Positions 19,025 to 26,849 of a stretch of 64,000 nucleotides of DNA are shown in pieces. Position 1 is the first letter of the stretch, and every line of letters begins with the position of its first letter. Below the pieces are notes generated by a model. It made no database searches. It had not been told where the DNA came from and saw only the letters and a program-made list of their open reading frames with translations. This stretch comes from Nocardia vermiculata NBRC 100427 (GTDB taxonomy: Bacteria > Actinomycetota > Actinomycetes > Mycobacteriales > Mycobacteriaceae): NCBI RefSeq assembly GCF_001613265.1, contig NZ_BDCA01000023.1, positions 1 through 64,000 on the forward strand. The letters run 5' to 3'. Both the position numbers and the translations under genes were made by a program.

Positions 19025-19404
19025 GCGCGAATATCACCATGCTGGCCCTGATCGGGATCATGGTCGCCTGCGGGGTCTACCTGGTACTCGAACGCGCCGT
19101 GTCGAAGATGCTGCTGGGACTGATCCTGTTCGGCAATGCCGTAAATCTGCTGATCCTGACCCTCAGCGGACCGGACGGACGACCTCCGATTCTCGGGGAG
19201 TCCGACCGCAGGCATACGGATTCGGCCGACCCGCTGGCCCAGGCGATGATCCTGACCGCGATCGTCATCACGATGGGGCTGGCCGCATTCGTGCTCGCGC
19301 TCGCCTACCGGGCCTTCGCATTGACCACCACCGAACGAGTCGAGGACGACCCCGAGGACGTGAAGGTCGCGGCCAAGCGTGAAGGCGAGGATCCCGAACA
19401 GTGA
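19021..19404 (+). CDS. mnhC: Na+/H+ antiporter subunit C
   Basis: A 127-residue NuoK-like subunit with three membrane helices and the conserved loop SDRRHTDSADPLAQAMILTAIVI (the ADPLxQALxLTAIVI signature of MrpC). The C-terminal tail is acidic (EDDPEDVKV). It starts within the mnhA stop and its end overlaps the mnhD GTG, so translation is coupled on both sides. Confidence 0.95.
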   Translation: MSANITMLALIGIMVACGVYLVLERAVSKMLLGLILFGNAVNLLILTLSGPDGRPPILGESDRRHTDSADPLAQAMILTAIVITMGLAAFVLALAYRAFALTTTERVEDDPEDVKVAAKREGEDPEQ

Positions 19405-21017
19405 GTTTGTCTCCGGGTCTGCTGCCCGTTCTGACCCCCCTGCCCATCCTGATCCCGATCCTCACCGCGGCCGCGACGCTGATCGTGGGCCGTAAGGCAC
19501 GCGTCCAGCAGGCGATCTCGATTGCCGCGTTGACCGCCGTCGTCGCGATTTCCGGCGTCCTGCTCTACCTGGCCGACCGCGACGGCATGGGCGCGGTGCA
19601 GGTCGGCGGCTGGGATACACCCATCGGCATCACCCTCGTGGTCGACCGCCTGTCGGCGGGCATGCTGCTGGTGTCGGCGATCGTGCTGCTCGGCGTGCTG
19701 ATCTTCGCGGTCGGGCAGGGCATCAGCGACGGTGCCGAACGCCAGCCGACCTCGATCTTCCAGCCGACCTATCTGATCCTGAGCGCCGGAGTCGCGATCG
19801 CCTTCCTCGCCGGTGATCTGTTCAATCTGTTCGTCGGGTTCGAGGTGCTGCTGGCCGCGTCCTTCGTGCTGCTGACTCTCGGTGCCAGCGCCGACCGGGT
19901 CCGCGCCGGCGTCTCGTACGTGATGGTCTCGATGGTGGCCTCGCTGGTCTTCCTCACCGGTCTGGCCCTGGTGTACGCGGCGACGGGCACCTTGAACCTG
20001 GCCCACATGTCGGTGCGGATCGCCGAGGTACCGCTGGGTGTGCGCAGCGCGATCTGCGCGGTGCTGCTGGTGGCGTTCGGTATCAAAGCGGCCGCGTTCC
20101 CGCTGTCGAACTGGCTCCCGGATTCGTATCCGACCGCGCCCGCACCGGTCACCGCGGTGTTCGCGGGTTTGCTGACCAAGGTCGGTGTGTACGCGATCAT
20201 CCGGGTGCACGCGCTGCTGCTGCCGCCGGGCACCTTCGACGGGATCCTGATGGTGTGCGGGCTGCTCACCATGGTGATCGGCATCCTGGGCGCGATCGCG
20301 CAGAGCGATATCAAACGTCTGCTGTCGTTCACCCTGGTCAGCCATATCGGCTATCTGATGTTCGGGGTCGGGCTGAATTCCGTCGGCGGGACCACCGGCA
20401 CGGTGTACTACGTCGTGCACCATATTCTGGTGCAGACCACGTTGTTCCTGGTGGTGGGCTTGATCGAACGCCAGGCCGGCTCGGCCTCGCTGAGCCGGCT
20501 GGGTGGTCTGCTGGCGGCGAGCCCGGCGTTGGCGCTGCTGTTCGGCATCCCGGCGTTGAACCTCGGTGGCATCCCGCCGCTGTCGGGTTTCCTCGGCAAG
20601 GTCCGGCTGGTGCAGGCCGGTGTCGACGACGGCAGCGCGCTGTCGTGGATATTGATCGCCGGCTCCGTGGTGACCAGCCTGTTGACCCTGTACGTGATGG
20701 CGCGCGTGTGGAGTAAGGCGTTCTGGCGCCCGCGCGTACAGGCCCCGGAGGGCACGCTCGCCGATGCGGCGCCCTCGGCGCTGATCGACGAATCCACCGA
20801 TGTGCTCTTCGACGACCGCGACGATCCCGGGCGCATGCCACGGTTGATGGTGTGGCCGACGGTGGCGTTGATCGCGGTCGGGTTGGCGCTGACCGTGTTC
20901 GCCGGGCCGGTTCTCGGTATCTCCCAGCGTGCGGCGGAGGATCTGCACGATCCGCACCGCTATCTGGAGACCGTGCTGGGACCGCAGGATTCGTGGCAGT
21001 CGGGAGGTACGCGATGA
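19401..21017 (+). CDS. mnhD: Na+/H+ antiporter subunit D
   Basis: A 538-residue NuoN/NuoM-like proton-pumping subunit with about fourteen helices. Visible family features are FNLFVGFEVLLAASFVLLTL early, the helix KAAAFPLSNWLPDSYPTAPAP, the K-containing SDIKRLLSFTLVSHIGYLMFG, and IPPLSGFLGK. A cytosolic insert before the last helix (DESTDVLFDDRDDPG) is acidic. The start is GTG in a GTGA overlap with mnhC, and the stop overlaps the mnhE ATG. Confidence 0.95.
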   Translation: MSLSPGLLPVLTPLPILIPILTAAATLIVGRKARVQQAISIAALTAVVAISGVLLYLADRDGMGAVQVGGWDTPIGITLVVDRLSAGMLLVSAIVLLGVLIFAVGQGISDGAERQPTSIFQPTYLILSAGVAIAFLAGDLFNLFVGFEVLLAASFVLLTLGASADRVRAGVSYVMVSMVASLVFLTGLALVYAATGTLNLAHMSVRIAEVPLGVRSAICAVLLVAFGIKAAAFPLSNWLPDSYPTAPAPVTAVFAGLLTKVGVYAIIRVHALLLPPGTFDGILMVCGLLTMVIGILGAIAQSDIKRLLSFTLVSHIGYLMFGVGLNSVGGTTGTVYYVVHHILVQTTLFLVVGLIERQAGSASLSRLGGLLAASPALALLFGIPALNLGGIPPLSGFLGKVRLVQAGVDDGSALSWILIAGSVVTSLLTLYVMARVWSKAFWRPRVQAPEGTLADAAPSALIDESTDVLFDDRDDPGRMPRLMVWPTVALIAVGLALTVFAGPVLGISQRAAEDLHDPHRYLETVLGPQDSWQSGGTR

Positions 21018-21529
21018 CACGCGCACGACTGGTCCGCATCGGTGTGCTGATCTGGCTGGCGATCGTCTACACCGCGCTGTGGGGCAATATCAGCATCGCG
21101 AATCTGCTGGCCGGGCTGGTAATCGGCGCGCTGATCATGGCGCTGCTGCCGCTGCCACGCGTTCCGGTGCGTGGTGGGCTGCATCTGTTGCCGCTGCTCG
21201 AGCTGATTCTCGTCTCCGCGTATTACGCGATCGAGTCCAGTCTGCAGATCGCCTGGTTCTCGGTGCGGCGCAGCGGCGCCCCGATCTCGGGTGTGCTGCG
21301 GGTGCGGTTGGCGATCGAATCGGATCTGGTGCTGGTGCTGTGCGCCGACGTCCTCAATTTGATCCCGGGCACGATGGTGCTCGAGCTGGACCGTGCCTCG
21401 GGCGAGGCGTGGGTGCACGTCCTCGACGTGGGTAGCGAGGAAGCGGTCGAGCAGTTCTACTACATCACCCGCCGCATCGAGGGACTGCTGATCCGCTCCT
21501 TCGAGCCCCGGCTCCAGGAGGCATCGTGA
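21014..21529 (+). CDS. mnhE: Na+/H+ antiporter subunit E
   Basis: A 171-residue subunit with two or three N-terminal helices and a soluble C-terminal domain (LNLIPGTMVLELDRASGEAWVH, the MrpE signature around PGT). It starts in an ATGA overlap with mnhD. Its last five codons and stop (encoding QEAS) form the first copy of a box repeated twice more downstream before mnhF, so the end of this gene was the source or target of a tandem duplication. Confidence 0.94.
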   Translation: MTRARLVRIGVLIWLAIVYTALWGNISIANLLAGLVIGALIMALLPLPRVPVRGGLHLLPLLELILVSAYYAIESSLQIAWFSVRRSGAPISGVLRVRLAIESDLVLVLCADVLNLIPGTMVLELDRASGEAWVHVLDVGSEEAVEQFYYITRRIEGLLIRSFEPRLQEAS

Positions 21530-21600
21530 GCGACAATCGCGCAGCGGCTCACGGTGCCGACCGGGCGCGGGTGTCCCGCACATTCCAGGAGGCATCGTGA
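21526..21600 (+). CDS. Possible coupled micro-ORF 1 (24 residues)
   Basis: GTG at 21526 overlaps the mnhE stop (GTGA) and has AGGAGG just upstream. The frame encodes 24 residues (beginning MSDNRAAAHGADRARVSRT) and ends QEAS, stop, at the next GTGA. No family is recognisable. It may serve only to carry ribosomes from mnhE toward mnhF. Confidence 0.3.
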   Translation: MSDNRAAAHGADRARVSRTFQEAS

Positions 21601-21671
21601 GCCATAATCGCGCAGCGGCTCACGACGCCGACCGGGTACGGGTGTCCCGCCGAGCACAGGAGGCATCGTGA
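21597..21671 (+). CDS. Possible coupled micro-ORF 2 (24 residues)
   Basis: GTG at 21597 overlaps the stop of micro-ORF 1 and has its own AGGAGG. The frame encodes 24 residues (beginning MSHNRAAAHDADRVRVSRR), again ending QEAS, and its stop overlaps the mnhF GTG. Both frames are open across the repeat despite eleven differences between units, which supports but does not prove translation. Confidence 0.3.
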   Translation: MSHNRAAAHDADRVRVSRRAQEAS

Positions 21672-21928
21672 TTGTTGTTTGTATCGTGGCCGGGGTGCTG
21701 CTCGCGGCTGCCGCCTTCCTGACCGTGTATCGGACGCTGGCGGGGCCCGGCACGCTCGATCGGGTGGTCGGCCTGGATTCGCTGGTCAGCATCAGTGCGG
21801 CGGGTTTGGCCGTCTGGGCGGTCTACAGTGACGACACCACGGTGGTGCCGGGGATCGTGGCGCTCGCCCTGGTCGGGTTCCTCGGTTCGGCCGCGGTCAC
21901 CCGGTTCCGGGTCCGGGACGACCGATGA
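21668..21928 (+). CDS. mnhF: Na+/H+ antiporter subunit F
   Basis: An 86-residue subunit with three helices and the MrpF pattern TVYRTLAGPGTLDRVVGLDSL followed by a helix ending GFLGSAAVTRF. The GTG start lies in a GTGA overlap with the second micro-ORF and AGGAGG is four bases upstream. In other Mrp operons mnhF normally abuts mnhE directly, so the 138-bp separation here is the oddity. It overlaps mnhG by ATGA. Confidence 0.94.
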   Translation: MIVVCIVAGVLLAAAAFLTVYRTLAGPGTLDRVVGLDSLVSISAAGLAVWAVYSDDTTVVPGIVALALVGFLGSAAVTRFRVRDDR

Positions 21929-22284
21929 GCGGCCTCATCGATACCGCGCTGACCTGGTTGTCGGCTGTCACCATGCTGCTCGGCACCCTGCTGTCGGTTA
22001 CCGCGGCGATTGCCATCGTGCGGTTCCCCGACACGCTCTCACGCATGCACGCGGCAACGAAACCGCAGGTCACCGGCCTTATCCTGGTTCTTTTCGGCGC
22101 CGCTATCCAGCTGCGCGGACATCCGAACGTCTGGATGCTCGTCCTGGTGGGTCTGTTCACCCTGGTCACCGCGCCGGCGATCGCGCATCTGGTCGGTCGC
22201 ACGGCGTACCGCGAACAGCGTCACCGGGACGGGCTGCTGGCGGTCAACGAGGTACGCGACGAAGAGCTGGACGACGAGGACTGA
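21925..22284 (+). CDS. mnhG: Na+/H+ antiporter subunit G
   Basis: The last subunit of the operon, 119 residues, three helices. The MrpG signature RFPDTLSRMHAATKPQ links helices one and two. The tail is highly charged and acidic (VNEVRDEELDDED). It ends ten bases from the convergent PAP2 gene; I see no obvious terminator hairpin in that short gap. Confidence 0.94.
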   Translation: MSGLIDTALTWLSAVTMLLGTLLSVTAAIAIVRFPDTLSRMHAATKPQVTGLILVLFGAAIQLRGHPNVWMLVLVGLFTLVTAPAIAHLVGRTAYREQRHRDGLLAVNEVRDEELDDED

Positions 22285-22294
22285 GCCGAATCTG

Positions 22295-23632
22295 CTATCC
22301 GACGGTTGCCGGTACGGTGGCGGCGGTCGGACCGAACCAGGTGCGATAGAAGGCCCAGGCGAATCCGGCACACAGGCCGAGCGCGATGATCCCGGCCGGC
22401 AGCGGATGGTGCGCCATCTGCACCGCCAGATACCGATATGCCAGCAGCAGCCCGGCCAGGAGCGCGGTGCCGGCGCCGACCAGCGCGTAGCGCGTCCGAT
22501 CCCAGCCGCGTTCGGGGGCGCGCAGCAGCGATTCGACGGTCAATGCCAGCACCGCGCCGGCCAGCAGATCGGCGCCGTAGTGGTAGCCGAAGCCCAGGGT
22601 CGCCGTCAGGGTTGCGGCCAGCCAGAACACACCGAGCCAGCGCATCGCGCGGGGTGCCCGCGCCCCGTCGATGTCGCGGCGGGTGTGCAGGAAGATCGCG
22701 GTGGCCCAGGCGGTGTGCATGGACGGCATGCAGTTGCGCGGGGTGCCGTTGTCGAACGGCAGTGGCCGGGGCGCCGGGTCGAGTGGCGGCAACGTGTGCG
22801 GCCAGAAGTCGCCGAGCTGGAAACCGTGGCCGGCGCTGCCGTAGGCGAACATCGGACCGACGACCGGGAACATCACGTACACCACGGGCCCGACGAGCCC
22901 CAGCAGCAGGAATGTGCGCACCAGGTAGTGCCCCGGCCACATCCCGGTCCCGGCGACCTTGCGCAATTGCCACGCGGCCACGGCGATCGCCGCCACCGGC
23001 AGTTCGATGTAGACCCAGTGCAGGATGTCGTAGACCACCGGACCGAGGGCGTCGAGAACCCGTCCCATCACCCACGACGGTTGTCCGAAGGCGTGATCGG
23101 CGAGCATCACCCAGGGGTCGCGCACCGCCGGCCCCGCCATCACGGTGATGTGCAACCACACGTCACCGACCTTGATGGCCAGGATCAGCAGTGCCCCGAG
23201 CGCCGCCGCGCGTAAGGCGGTGCGGCGTTGCACACCTTCCCACCGCAGACCGGCCACGACAGCCACCCCGACCAGCGCGAACACCGCACCGTTTCCACTG
23301 GTCAGGGGGCCGCCGGCGAGTACCCGCAGCACGGCGATCCCGGCATCGATCAGCACTGCCGCGGCGACGGTGATCGCCCGCCATCGCCACGACAACCCCA
23401 CCAGTGCCAAGGCCAGCCCGGCCCACGGCACCGACACCGATTTCGGCGTGCCCGCGAAATCCTGCCAGAGACTGTGCAACGGCCCCTCGAAGCCGTTGCG
23501 GGAGGCCACGATCTGCAGGCCGATCAGCAAGACCGGCACGCCGGCGAGTAGCCCCCAAGCCCACACCTGTCCCGATTTCCGGAACCATCTCCGAGCGTCA
23601 CCGGAGTCGGAACGCGGATCATCGAGCAACAC
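22295..23632 (-). CDS. PAP2-superfamily membrane phosphatase/phosphotransferase
   Basis: A 445-residue membrane protein with about ten helices. In the second half the PAP2 motifs appear as RNCMPSMHTAWATA (the SxxH element) and GFGYHYGADLLAG (the HxxxD element); the preceding NGTPRNC loop fits the inositolphosphotransferase-type (PAP2_3) branch, which acts on lipid phosphates at the outer face. The extra N-terminal helices are not part of the catalytic domain. The likely role is lipid phosphate dephosphorylation or head-group transfer, not more precise. The start is GTG. Confidence 0.82.
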   Translation of the reverse strand: MLLDDPRSDSGDARRWFRKSGQVWAWGLLAGVPVLLIGLQIVASRNGFEGPLHSLWQDFAGTPKSVSVPWAGLALALVGLSWRWRAITVAAAVLIDAGIAVLRVLAGGPLTSGNGAVFALVGVAVVAGLRWEGVQRRTALRAAALGALLILAIKVGDVWLHITVMAGPAVRDPWVMLADHAFGQPSWVMGRVLDALGPVVYDILHWVYIELPVAAIAVAAWQLRKVAGTGMWPGHYLVRTFLLLGLVGPVVYVMFPVVGPMFAYGSAGHGFQLGDFWPHTLPPLDPAPRPLPFDNGTPRNCMPSMHTAWATAIFLHTRRDIDGARAPRAMRWLGVFWLAATLTATLGFGYHYGADLLAGAVLALTVESLLRAPERGWDRTRYALVGAGTALLAGLLLAYRYLAVQMAHHPLPAGIIALGLCAGFAWAFYRTWFGPTAATVPATVG

Positions 23633-23775
23633 GCGATTATCGTAAACAGGCGCTGAACGTGGCCTTCCCGGCGGCGAAACAATCGGCGCCGAGCATGACC
23701 TGCGTCACACCGGGGGTGTGATCGTCTTCAACCGTTCGTAAGTGAATGCCAATGCGGCGCTGACACAGTCAGCCC

Positions 23776-24075
23776 ATGTTCAACTGGTACGTAGGGTTGC
23801 TGGCGGTCAGCGGAATCGCCATGCTCGCGATGGCTTCGGTGCGACACGGGCGTGGCAGCGCGACACGTTCGATCAATACCGTCCTCGGCACCGTCTACCT
23901 CTGCTACGCCTGCTACCTGGCGTTTTTCTTCGACGGGGGTTCCTACCTGATCTTCTTCCAGGCGTTCATCGTGCCCATCGTGCTCGCGGCCGACTTCTTC
24001 CGCCACCGGGCGCCGCGACCGAAACTCACCCCGACGCAGCGGGCTTGGCGTGAGTATCAGCGGACGGCGCAGTAG
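23776..24075 (+). CDS. Small membrane protein of unknown function
   Basis: A 99-residue protein with three hydrophobic helices (FNWYVGLLAVSGIAMLAMA, the tyrosine-rich second helix VLGTVYLCYACYLAFFF, and FFQAFIVPIVLAADFF) and a basic C-terminal tail ending in PTQRAWREYQRTAQ that should face the cytosol. I do not recognise the family. The gene stands alone between two minus-strand genes. Confidence 0.65.
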   Translation: MFNWYVGLLAVSGIAMLAMASVRHGRGSATRSINTVLGTVYLCYACYLAFFFDGGSYLIFFQAFIVPIVLAADFFRHRAPRPKLTPTQRAWREYQRTAQ

Positions 24076-24109
24076 CCGGCGGCCCAGCCGGCCTCGGTGG
24101 ACGCGGCTG

Positions 24110-24994
24110 TCAGCTACCGCGCACCGAGGGGGCAATCAGTTCGCGGGCAACCCAGTTCGCCACGCCTGCCGGGTAGGGCGCGGGCAGGATCAGGACGATG
24201 TGGCCGATGCCCGCATCGAGAGCCGCCCGGATCTGCGCCCGGGTGTGCTCCGGAGCGTCGTAGGAGACCTCCACATTGATCGAGCGAGCGATCGTGGCGG
24301 GGTCCCGGCCGATCTCGGCACAGTGCCGCTCGAGTACGGCCCCACGTGCCCGCACGTCCTCGGCGTCGCCGCTGGGGATATTCCACAGGTCGGCGTGTTC
24401 GGCCACCAGTCGCAGCACGGCATCGGATCGTCCACCCATCAGGATCGGCGGATGCGGCCGCTGTACCGGTTTGGGTTCGGCGAAAGCCCCTTCGAGCCGG
24501 TGGTGCCGGCCGTGGAAATCGAACGGCTCGCTCTCGGTCCAGCTCCGGCGGATCACTGTGAGCGCTTCGGCCAGACTGTCCACCGCGACGCCGGCGTCGT
24601 GGAACGGCAGGCCGAGTTGCTCGTATTCACGCCGGGCTACCGGATGTCCGGGGCGCGACCCGGCACCGATCCCGAAGTCGAGTCGGCCACCGGAGACGAT
24701 GTCGACCGTGGTCGCGATCTTTGCCAGCACGGCGGGTGGACGGAAGCGGTTACTGGTGACCAGGACACCGAGACGTAGGCGCTGGGTGCGGGCGGCCAGC
24801 GCCGACAGCAGCGTCCACCCCTCGAGTATCGGGCCCGCCGGGTCGCCGGCGATCGGTAGGAAATGGTCGAACAGCCAGGCGTGTTCGATTTCCGCGACGG
24901 TGTCGGCTTCTTCCCAGACGCGCAGGATGTCCGCGTAGTCGACGTGCATCTGGGCGGTCATGATTCCGAAGCTGGGCCGGACGGCAGCATTCAT
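24110..24994 (-). CDS. F420-dependent LLM-class oxidoreductase
   Basis: A 294-residue TIM-barrel enzyme of the luciferase-like monooxygenase family. Typical elements are AWLFDHFLPIAGDP, LGVLVTSNRFRPPAVLAKIATTVD, GRLDFGIGAGSRPGHPVARREYE and the phosphate-binding loop PHPPILMGGRS. In actinobacteria this branch generally uses F420. The substrate is unknown. AAAGGAA precedes the start, which lies 12 bp after the aldo-keto reductase stop, so the two oxidoreductases form an operon, presumably under the divergent TetR regulator. Confidence 0.85.
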   Translation of the reverse strand: MNAAVRPSFGIMTAQMHVDYADILRVWEEADTVAEIEHAWLFDHFLPIAGDPAGPILEGWTLLSALAARTQRLRLGVLVTSNRFRPPAVLAKIATTVDIVSGGRLDFGIGAGSRPGHPVARREYEQLGLPFHDAGVAVDSLAEALTVIRRSWTESEPFDFHGRHHRLEGAFAEPKPVQRPHPPILMGGRSDAVLRLVAEHADLWNIPSGDAEDVRARGAVLERHCAEIGRDPATIARSINVEVSYDAPEHTRAQIRAALDAGIGHIVLILPAPYPAGVANWVARELIAPSVRGS

Positions 24995-25006
24995 GGCGGA
25001 TTCCTT

Positions 25007-26026
25007 TCAGCGCCGCCGCAGGGCGGGCTCGAGGAGGGACGGCGTGGTGTCGAACTTCTCGTGTGGTGCGAGGTCTGTTCCGGGAGCGACGATCTCGTCG
25101 ATGGCGTCGAGGATGTCGGCCGAGAGCACGGTGTCGGCGGCATCGAGTTGGGTGCGCAGATGGCCGAGTGTGCGGGGGCCGATGATCGCGCTGGTGACGC
25201 CCGGATGTGCGGTGACGAAGCCGAGGGCCAGCTGGATCATGGTCAGGCCGGACGCTTCGGCCAGTGCCGCCAGCTTTTCGACCGCAGCCATTTTGGCCTG
25301 GTTGGCCGGGACGGCCGGATCGAACCGCTCCGGCAGCACCGTGGCGCGGTTGGTCGTGATCGCTCGATTCTCGCGTACCGCACCGGTCAGCCAGCCCGAG
25401 TCGAGCGGACTCCACACCAGCACACCCATGCCGTACTCCTGGGTGACCGGAAGAACATGAGTTTCGATGCCGCGCTGCAGAATCGAGTACCCGGGCTGCT
25501 CGGTGACATAGCGTCCGAGGTGGTTCGCGCGGGCCGCCCACTGGGCCTGCACGATGCGGTAGGCCGGGAAGGTGGAGGAGCCGAAGTAGCGGATCTTTCC
25601 GGCGCGCTGCAGATCGGTGAGCGCCGACAAGGTTTCCTCGTCACTGGTGCGCGGGTCCCAGCGGTGGATCTGGTACAGGTCGATATGGTCCACATCCAGT
25701 CGCCGCAGGCTGTCTTCCACCGCGGTCATCAGCCAGCGCCGGGAGCTGCCCTGATGATTGCGCTCCTCACCCATCGGCAGATGGGCCTTCGTGGCCAGCA
25801 CGATGTCGTCGCGCCGCCCGGCGATGGCCTTGCCGAGCTGCTCCTCCGACTCACCGTTGCTGTAGTGGTCGGCGGTGTCGATCACGTTGATGCCGCCTTC
25901 GAGGGCGGCGTCGACCAGGGCGGTGGCGTCGGCCTGCGTGAGCTGTCCGAGCGCGCCGAAATTCATCGCGCCGAGTGTCAGCGAGCTGACTTGCACTCCG
26001 GTGCGGCCCAAGGTGCGGTACTGCAT
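25007..26026 (-). CDS. Aldo-keto reductase
   Basis: A 339-residue (alpha/beta)8 NADPH-dependent carbonyl reductase. The catalytic tetrad is visible in NVIDTADHYSNG (Asp and Tyr), LATKAHLP (Lys) and IDLYQIHRWDP (His). The C-terminal cofactor-binding segment reads SAIIGPRTLGHLRTQL. The start MQYRTLGRTGVQVSSL is preceded by GGAGGA; the frame runs to 26311 but the extension overlaps the divergent regulator. It heads an operon with the LLM oxidoreductase and faces tetR across a double operator, suggesting induction by a xenobiotic or reactive carbonyl. Confidence 0.9.
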   Translation of the reverse strand: MQYRTLGRTGVQVSSLTLGAMNFGALGQLTQADATALVDAALEGGINVIDTADHYSNGESEEQLGKAIAGRRDDIVLATKAHLPMGEERNHQGSSRRWLMTAVEDSLRRLDVDHIDLYQIHRWDPRTSDEETLSALTDLQRAGKIRYFGSSTFPAYRIVQAQWAARANHLGRYVTEQPGYSILQRGIETHVLPVTQEYGMGVLVWSPLDSGWLTGAVRENRAITTNRATVLPERFDPAVPANQAKMAAVEKLAALAEASGLTMIQLALGFVTAHPGVTSAIIGPRTLGHLRTQLDAADTVLSADILDAIDEIVAPGTDLAPHEKFDTTPSLLEPALRRR

Positions 26027-26081
26027 GAATTCCTCCGTGAGGTGGTTTTCGATCGGATGATCTGGGATGCTGGACAAGAAG

Positions 26082-26122
26082 CGGAACCTTGTTCCGATAT
26101 CAACATACGGAACATTGTTCCG
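26082..26122. promoter_or_regulatory. Double TetR-type operator between akr and tetR
   Basis: Two 15-bp palindromes CGGAAC-N3-GTTCCG lie at 26082-26096 (spacer CTT) and 26108-26122 (spacer ATT), 26 bp centre to centre. They sit in the AT-rich 121-bp gap between divergent genes and are the natural binding site of the TetR protein at 26148. Confidence 0.85.
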
Positions 26123-26147
26123 CTTTTCAAGAGGAGGTCGGTGCGCG

Positions 26148-26726
26148 GTGGCCACACGCGAACCGGAGACGTCCCCGCCGAAGAAGCGGGCCGACGCGCG
26201 GCGCAACGAACAGACACTGCTGGATGCGGCGGCGGCGGCCTTCGTCGCCTCAGGCGTCGAGGTGCCGGTACGCACCATCGCGCAGCGCGCCGGTGTGGGT
26301 GTGGGCACCATCTACCGCCACTTTCCGACCCGCGCGGATCTGATCGTCGCGGTCTATCGACATCAGGTCGAGGCATGCGCGGAGGCGGGGCCGGTGCTGC
26401 TCGCCGACCACGCCTCACCCCACACCGCGTTGAGCCGGTGGGTCGACCTGTTTGTCGATTTCCTGGTCACCAAGCACGGCTTGGCCGCGGCACTGCAATC
26501 CGACGATGCGGGTTTCGCGAATCTGCATGCCTACTTCATCGATCGGCTGCTGCCGGTCTGCGCGCAACTGCTGGATGCGGCCCGCGCGGCCGGGGAGGTC
26601 GAGGTCGAGCTCGAACCGTACGAATTGCTGCGCGGCATCGGCAATCTGTGCGTCGGCGCGGAGGACGACGAACACTACGACGCACGCCGGCTGGTGCATC
26701 TGCTCGTCTCGGGTCTGCATCCTTGA
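26148..26726 (+). CDS. TetR-family regulator of the aldo-keto reductase operon
   Basis: A 192-residue repressor with a standard N-terminal helix-turn-helix (VPVRTIAQRAGVGVGTIYRHFPTRADLI, residues about 38-65) and a divergent ligand-binding domain. GTG 26148 is chosen because GAGGAGG lies about ten bases upstream and the protein then begins with the usual basic arm (KKRADARRNEQTLLDAA). A longer frame from 26067 would run through both operators. It should repress itself and the divergent reductases until a ligand binds. Confidence 0.9.
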   Translation: MATREPETSPPKKRADARRNEQTLLDAAAAAFVASGVEVPVRTIAQRAGVGVGTIYRHFPTRADLIVAVYRHQVEACAEAGPVLLADHASPHTALSRWVDLFVDFLVTKHGLAAALQSDDAGFANLHAYFIDRLLPVCAQLLDAARAAGEVEVELEPYELLRGIGNLCVGAEDDEHYDARRLVHLLVSGLHP

Positions 26727-26849
26727 CGGTCCACACCGACTCGGTGCGACACCGTGACGGCCGGAAAACGTTGTGCGAGTGCAGGACAGCGCCGCCCACA
26801 GCGGGAGCCCCGGCGCGAGCCGCGACGCCCGGAGGCGCAGACTGCACAG

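Larger units (their letters stand above)
21515..21671 (+). repeat. 71-bp tandem repeat between mnhE and mnhF
   Basis: The 15-base box caggaggcatcgtga occurs at 21515, 21586 and 21657, exactly 71 bp apart. Units 21515-21585 and 21586-21656 match at about 60 of 71 positions. Each unit holds a ribosome site (AGGAGG), a GTGA stop/start overlap, and an inverted repeat right after it: CGTGAGC/GCTCACG at 21525-21531 and 21547-21553 in the first, CGTGAGCC/GGCTCACG at 21596-21603 and 21617-21624 in the second. The units thus could form two successive hairpins in the mnhE-mnhF mRNA. Confidence 0.92.

Noticed and set aside
19021..19404. Treating mnhC as a nuoK gene of a complex I operon
   Set aside because: The neighbours are the full Mrp set with MrpE, F and G, and no other nuo genes are present.
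19305..21039. A 573-residue minus-strand frame opposite mnhD
   Set aside because: Its Gln/Arg/His/Asp-rich composition is that of an antisense shadow, and mnhC-mnhD-mnhE are clear on the plus strand.
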